From: Thermohalobaculum sp964576075
Lineage (GTDB): Bacteria > Pseudomonadota > Alphaproteobacteria > Rhodobacterales > Rhodobacteraceae
Length of the DNA: 64,000 nt
Direction: 5' to 3'
Assembly: GCA_964576075.1 (NCBI GenBank)
Contig: CAZNTX010000002.1
Coordinates: 62,001-126,000, forward strand
Below, one piece after another: positions 59,602-64,000 of the stretch. The position numbers were made by a program, and so were the translations under genes. Every line of letters starts with the position of its first letter. Position 1 is the stretch's first letter. The notes beneath the pieces were generated by a model, which saw only the letters and a list, made by a program, of their open reading frames with translations, had not been told where the DNA came from and did not search any database.

Positions 59602-61259
59602 TGGAGGCGGATTACGTCATCGTCGGCGCCGGCAGCGCGGGCTGCGCCATGGCCTACCGGCTCTCGGAGGCCGGCCGCTCGGTCATCGTGATCGAGCATG
59701 GGGGGACCGACGCCGGCCCCTTCATCCAGATGCCCGCCGCGCTCTCCTACCCGATGAACATGGCGCGCTACGATTGGGGCTATGTCAGCGAGCCCGAGCC
59801 CCATCTCGGCGGGCGGCGGCTCGTCGTCCCGCGCGGCAAGGTGATCGGGGGCTCCTCCTCGATCAACGGGATGATCTATGTCCGCGGCCATGCGCGGGAC
59901 TACGACCACTGGGCCGAGCAGGGGGCGGAGGGCTGGAGCTATGCCGACGTGCTGCCCTATTTCAAGCGCATGGAGTGCTGGCACGACGGCGGCCACGGGG
60001 GCGATCCGTCCTGGCGCGGCACCGACGGGCCGCTCCATGTCACCCGGGGCCCGCGCACCAACCCGCTGACGCGCGCCTTCGTCGAGGCCGGCCGGCAGGC
60101 GGGCTACCCCGTCACCGGGGACTACAACGGCGCGCAGCAGGAGGGCTTCGGCCCCTTCGACGCCACCATCTGGAAGGGCCGGCGCTGGTCCGCCGCGAGC
60201 GCCTATCTGAAGCCCGCGCTCAAGCGGGAGGGGTGCAGCCTCGTCCGCGCCCTCGCCCGGCGCGTCGCGATCGAAGAGGGCCGCGCGGTCGGCGTCGAGG
60301 TCGCGCGGGGCGGGCGGGTCGAGACGATTCGGGCCCGCGCCGAGGTGATCCTCGCCGCCTCCTCGATCAACTCGCCGAAGCTCCTGATGCTCTCGGGCAT
60401 CGGCCCCGCCGCCCATCTCGCCGAGCACGGGATCGAGGTGGTGGCCGACCGCCCTGGCGTGGGGCGGAACCTGCAGGACCATCTCGAGCTCTACATCCAG
60501 CAGGCCGCGACCCAGCCGGTCAGCCTCGCGAAATACTGGAACCTCCTCGGCAAGGCGCTGATCGGCGCGCAGTGGCTCTTCACCAAGACCGGGATCGGCG
60601 CCTCCAACCAGTTCGAGAGCGCGGCCTTCGTCCGCTCGAAGGCGGGCGTCGAATACCCGGACATCCAATACCATTTCCTCCCCATCGCGATCCGCTACGA
60701 CGGGCAGACGGCGGCCGAGGGGCACGGCTTCCAGGCCCATGTGGGCCCGATGCGCTCGCCCTCCCGCGGGCGCGTGGCGCTCACCTCGGCGGACCCGGAG
60801 GCGCCCCCCTCGATCCTCTTCAACTACATGTCCCACCCGGAGGATTGGGAGGATTTCCGCACCTGCATCCGCCTCACCCGCGAGATCTTCGCGCAGGAGG
60901 CCTTCGCCCCCTATCGCGGCCACGAGATCCAGCCCGGCGAGGCCGCGCAGTCCGACGACGCGCTCGACGCCTTCATCCGCGACAATGTGGAGAGCGCCTA
61001 TCACCCCTGCGGCACCGCCCGGATGGGGCGGGCGGAGGATCCGGGCGCGGTGGTCGACCCCGAATGCCGGGTGATCGGCGTCGAGCGTCTGCGCCTCGCC
61101 GACAGCTCGATCTTCCCGCGCATCCCCAACGGCAATCTCAACGCCCCCTCGATCATGACCGGCGAGAAGGCCGCCGACCACATCCTCGGCCGCGCGCCGC
61201 TCCCCCCCTCGAACGCCGAGCCCTGGATCAATCCGGCCTGGCGCGACTCCCAGCGCTGA
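59601..61259 (+). CDS. betA: choline dehydrogenase BetA
   Basis: Flavoprotein of 552 residues of the GMC oxidoreductase family oxidising choline to betaine aldehyde. The FAD loop is YVIVGAGSAGCAMAYRL, the GMC signature 1 is VPRGKVIGGSSSINGMIYVRGH, signature 2 is LMLSGIGPAAHLAEHGI, and the active-site histidine region is SAYHPCGTARMG. Overlap with betB by one base (TGATG) couples translation. The order betB-betA, without betI or betT, is usual for several alphaproteobacteria. Confidence 0.92.
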   Translation: MEADYVIVGAGSAGCAMAYRLSEAGRSVIVIEHGGTDAGPFIQMPAALSYPMNMARYDWGYVSEPEPHLGGRRLVVPRGKVIGGSSSINGMIYVRGHARDYDHWAEQGAEGWSYADVLPYFKRMECWHDGGHGGDPSWRGTDGPLHVTRGPRTNPLTRAFVEAGRQAGYPVTGDYNGAQQEGFGPFDATIWKGRRWSAASAYLKPALKREGCSLVRALARRVAIEEGRAVGVEVARGGRVETIRARAEVILAASSINSPKLLMLSGIGPAAHLAEHGIEVVADRPGVGRNLQDHLELYIQQAATQPVSLAKYWNLLGKALIGAQWLFTKTGIGASNQFESAAFVRSKAGVEYPDIQYHFLPIAIRYDGQTAAEGHGFQAHVGPMRSPSRGRVALTSADPEAPPSILFNYMSHPEDWEDFRTCIRLTREIFAQEAFAPYRGHEIQPGEAAQSDDALDAFIRDNVESAYHPCGTARMGRAEDPGAVVDPECRVIGVERLRLADSSIFPRIPNGNLNAPSIMTGEKAADHILGRAPLPPSNAEPWINPAWRDSQR

Positions 61260-61775
61260 GCCCGGCCGTCTCCGCATAGCCCGGCAACCGCCTCGCCCAC
61301 CGCGATTTTTTCGCCTGTCGGGATGGAATGGCGATTCGCGCGCCCTGAAGGCTGGCTTTGCCGGCATTAAGCAAATTTAATGAACTGGGATTTGGGCAAG
61401 CATCGGCACGGCTTGCGCCGTCGCCGCACGGATGCCGAGCGGCGATGTCGGTTTTCGCTGTTGCCACGTCGATTCTAGCCGTTAATTTCTGCGCTGCACC
61501 GAGGCGACGAACTGTCTCAGCGGTGCCTGCCGGGAAGTATCCTCGCCGCCATCGCGGCCCCGGCGTTCGAGCGATGCGTGGCCGCCGCCGGTCACGGCGC
61601 CAGGGGACGGAACGCCCCCGCCGGCCCGCCTCGCGATCGAGCCCCGTGCCGGGCACGGGCAAACAGCGTATCGAACGGCCGCCACGGGGCTCGGAGCCCG
61701 GCAGTGCGGCGCGCCCAAGGCAGCCGCCCGGGACCGGTCCGTCGACCGGCCCGGGCCCTAGCAGCGGAGGACAGA
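61260..61775. other. 516-base upstream region of the betaine synthesis operon
   Basis: No gene seen. Its first half (about 61305-61500) is markedly AT-richer than the window average, with TTTTTT, ATTAAG and TTAATT stretches, so it probably holds the promoter. CATTAA-GCAAAT-TTAATG (61365-61382) is a perfect inverted repeat with a six-base spacer that could be a regulator site. The second half is GC-rich and could be a long leader; I recognise no riboswitch. Confidence 0.5.
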
Positions 61776-63470
<1,695 letters not shown>

Positions 63471-63475
63471 GCCCT

Positions 63476-63501
63476 GCGGCGCGGGAGCCCTCCCGCGCCG
63501 C
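63476..63501 (+). terminator. perfect 12-bp hairpin between GSMT-SDMT and metF
   Basis: GCGGCGCGGGAG and CTCCCGCGCCGC form a 12-bp perfect stem with a two-base apex (in practice a four-base loop) beginning five bases after the stop codon. No U-run follows, so it may be an attenuator or an mRNA-stabilising element that sets the ratio of the two products. Confidence 0.45.
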
Positions 63502-63528
63502 CCCCGACCCAACCGACAGGAGCGAGCG

Positions 63529-64000
63529 ATGAAAGAGACAGGGGCCGAGCCCATGCCCGAGATTACGGTGTCCTTCGAGCTCTTCCCGCCGAAGGGAGAG
63601 GGCGCGACGCCCGCGCTCGACCGCGCCGTCGACCGGCTGGCCGCCCTCGGGCCGGACTACTTCTCCGTCACCTACGGCGCCGGCGGCTCGACGCGCGAGC
63701 GCACCCGCGGGGTGGTGGAGCGGGTGATGCGCCGCACGGGCCTCCCCGTCGCGCATCACCTGACCTGCGTGGAGGCGAGCCGGGCGGAGGTCGACGCGCT
63801 CGCCCGCGATCTCTGGGAGGCCGGCATCCGCAAGGTCGTCGCGCTCCGGGGCGATCCGCAGGGCGGGGCGCCCTACCGCCCGCCGGAGGACGGCTACCCC
63901 TTCGCCGCCGAGCTCGTGGAGGGGTTGATGAAGGTCGCCGAGTTCGACGTCTCGGTCGCCGCCTATCCGGAGGTGCATCCGGAGGCCGCGAGCGCCGAGG
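63529..64000 (+). CDS. metF: methylenetetrahydrofolate reductase MetF, cut by window end
   Basis: The first 157 residues are visible: VSFELFPPKGEGATP, the FAD/folate strand DYFSVTYGAGGSTRERT, HHLTCVEASRAEVDAL, VVALRGDPQGGAPYRP, and VAAYPEVHPEA. All are MetF hallmarks, and the sequence differs from the copy at 30.8 kb. AGGAG lies seven bases before the ATG. Behind the betaine-synthesising methyltransferase, it would renew methyl-THF for methionine and SAM synthesis, as three SAM are consumed per betaine. The C-terminal half is outside the window. Confidence 0.9.
   Translation, partial: MKETGAEPMPEITVSFELFPPKGEGATPALDRAVDRLAALGPDYFSVTYGAGGSTRERTRGVVERVMRRTGLPVAHHLTCVEASRAEVDALARDLWEAGIRKVVALRGDPQGGAPYRPPEDGYPFAAELVEGLMKVAEFDVSVAAYPEVHPEAASAE

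Noticed and set aside
61578..61775. Upstream ATG start for the GSMT-SDMT fusion
   Set aside because: It would add 66 arginine/alanine/proline-rich residues with no ribosome-binding site; the GTG at 61776 has GGAGG at ideal distance and gives the family length.

Overview
The window is about 70% GC or higher, gene-dense, and carries short 4-base (ATGA) or 1-base (TGATG) gene overlaps. It reads as a chromosomal segment of an alphaproteobacterium, most likely a marine or salt-exposed member of the Rhodobacterales. Supporting content: a DmdA/GcvT-type folate-dependent methyltransferase paired with MetF, a MOT1 molybdate permease, HPF-cold-shock fusions, DUF1127, DUF1328, PRC-barrel and ExoD proteins, two GGAAC-N16-CGTT (EcfG-type) promoters, and a salt-adaptation locus for glycine betaine. 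No rRNA, tRNA, CRISPR array, prophage or insertion sequence was recognised.

Layout. 1-5.8 kb: a truncated cytochrome c, a thioredoxin/DsbD-like membrane protein, two HExxH putative metalloproteases, and a PstS-like binding protein next to a chemoreceptor. 5.8-9.4 kb: L,D-transpeptidase lipoprotein, DUF1127 protein, alpha/beta hydrolase divergent from a MocR regulator. 9.4-17.5 kb: PEGA protein, a divergent WYL regulator/HEPN pair, a COG2403 P-loop protein, a frameshifted HPF/cold-shock gene, an ATP-grasp protein and an FtsH-type protease, followed by 1.4 kb without a recognisable gene. 18.9-21.8 kb: phnCDE phosphonate uptake, with phnD frameshifted. 21.9-23.9 kb: ModA-like binding protein plus MOT1 permease. 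23.9-28 kb: a 1,353-residue secreted-type subtilase with a duplicated C-terminal supermodule. 28.2-34.8 kb: an AMP-ligase/ACP/acyltransferase fusion, metF with a DmdA-like methyltransferase, and a Tat-exported solute-binding protein. 35-39.8 kb: an envelope and stress block (PRC-barrel, ECF sigma factor, Crp/Fnr regulator, ExoD, DUF1328). 39.9-52.3 kb: CaiD-like hydratase and thioesterase, cyclopropane fatty acid synthase, HAD phosphatase, a BisC-type molybdoenzyme with a coupled amidase, a DUF4214 adhesin-like protein, and two oxidoreductases. 52.4-57.8 kb: a complete liv-type ABC operon with a cupin gene upstream. 58.1-64 kb: betBA, then a fused glycine/sarcosine/dimethylglycine N-methyltransferase followed by a second metF, cut by the window end.

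How genes work together. The last 6 kb can make glycine betaine both from choline (BetA, BetB) and de novo from glycine (fused GSMT-SDMT). The adjacent MetF supplies 5-methyl-THF to regenerate the S-adenosylmethionine consumed. The ModA/MOT1 pair could feed molybdenum to the BisC-type enzyme about 22 kb away. The EcfG-type promoters place the PRC-barrel gene and the DUF1328-lipoprotein-periplasmic protein-ExoD operon under general stress control, with an ECF sigma gene between them. Two frameshifts (HPF/CSD and phnD) each look like loss of one base from a short C or G run, so sequencing error and real decay both remain possible.
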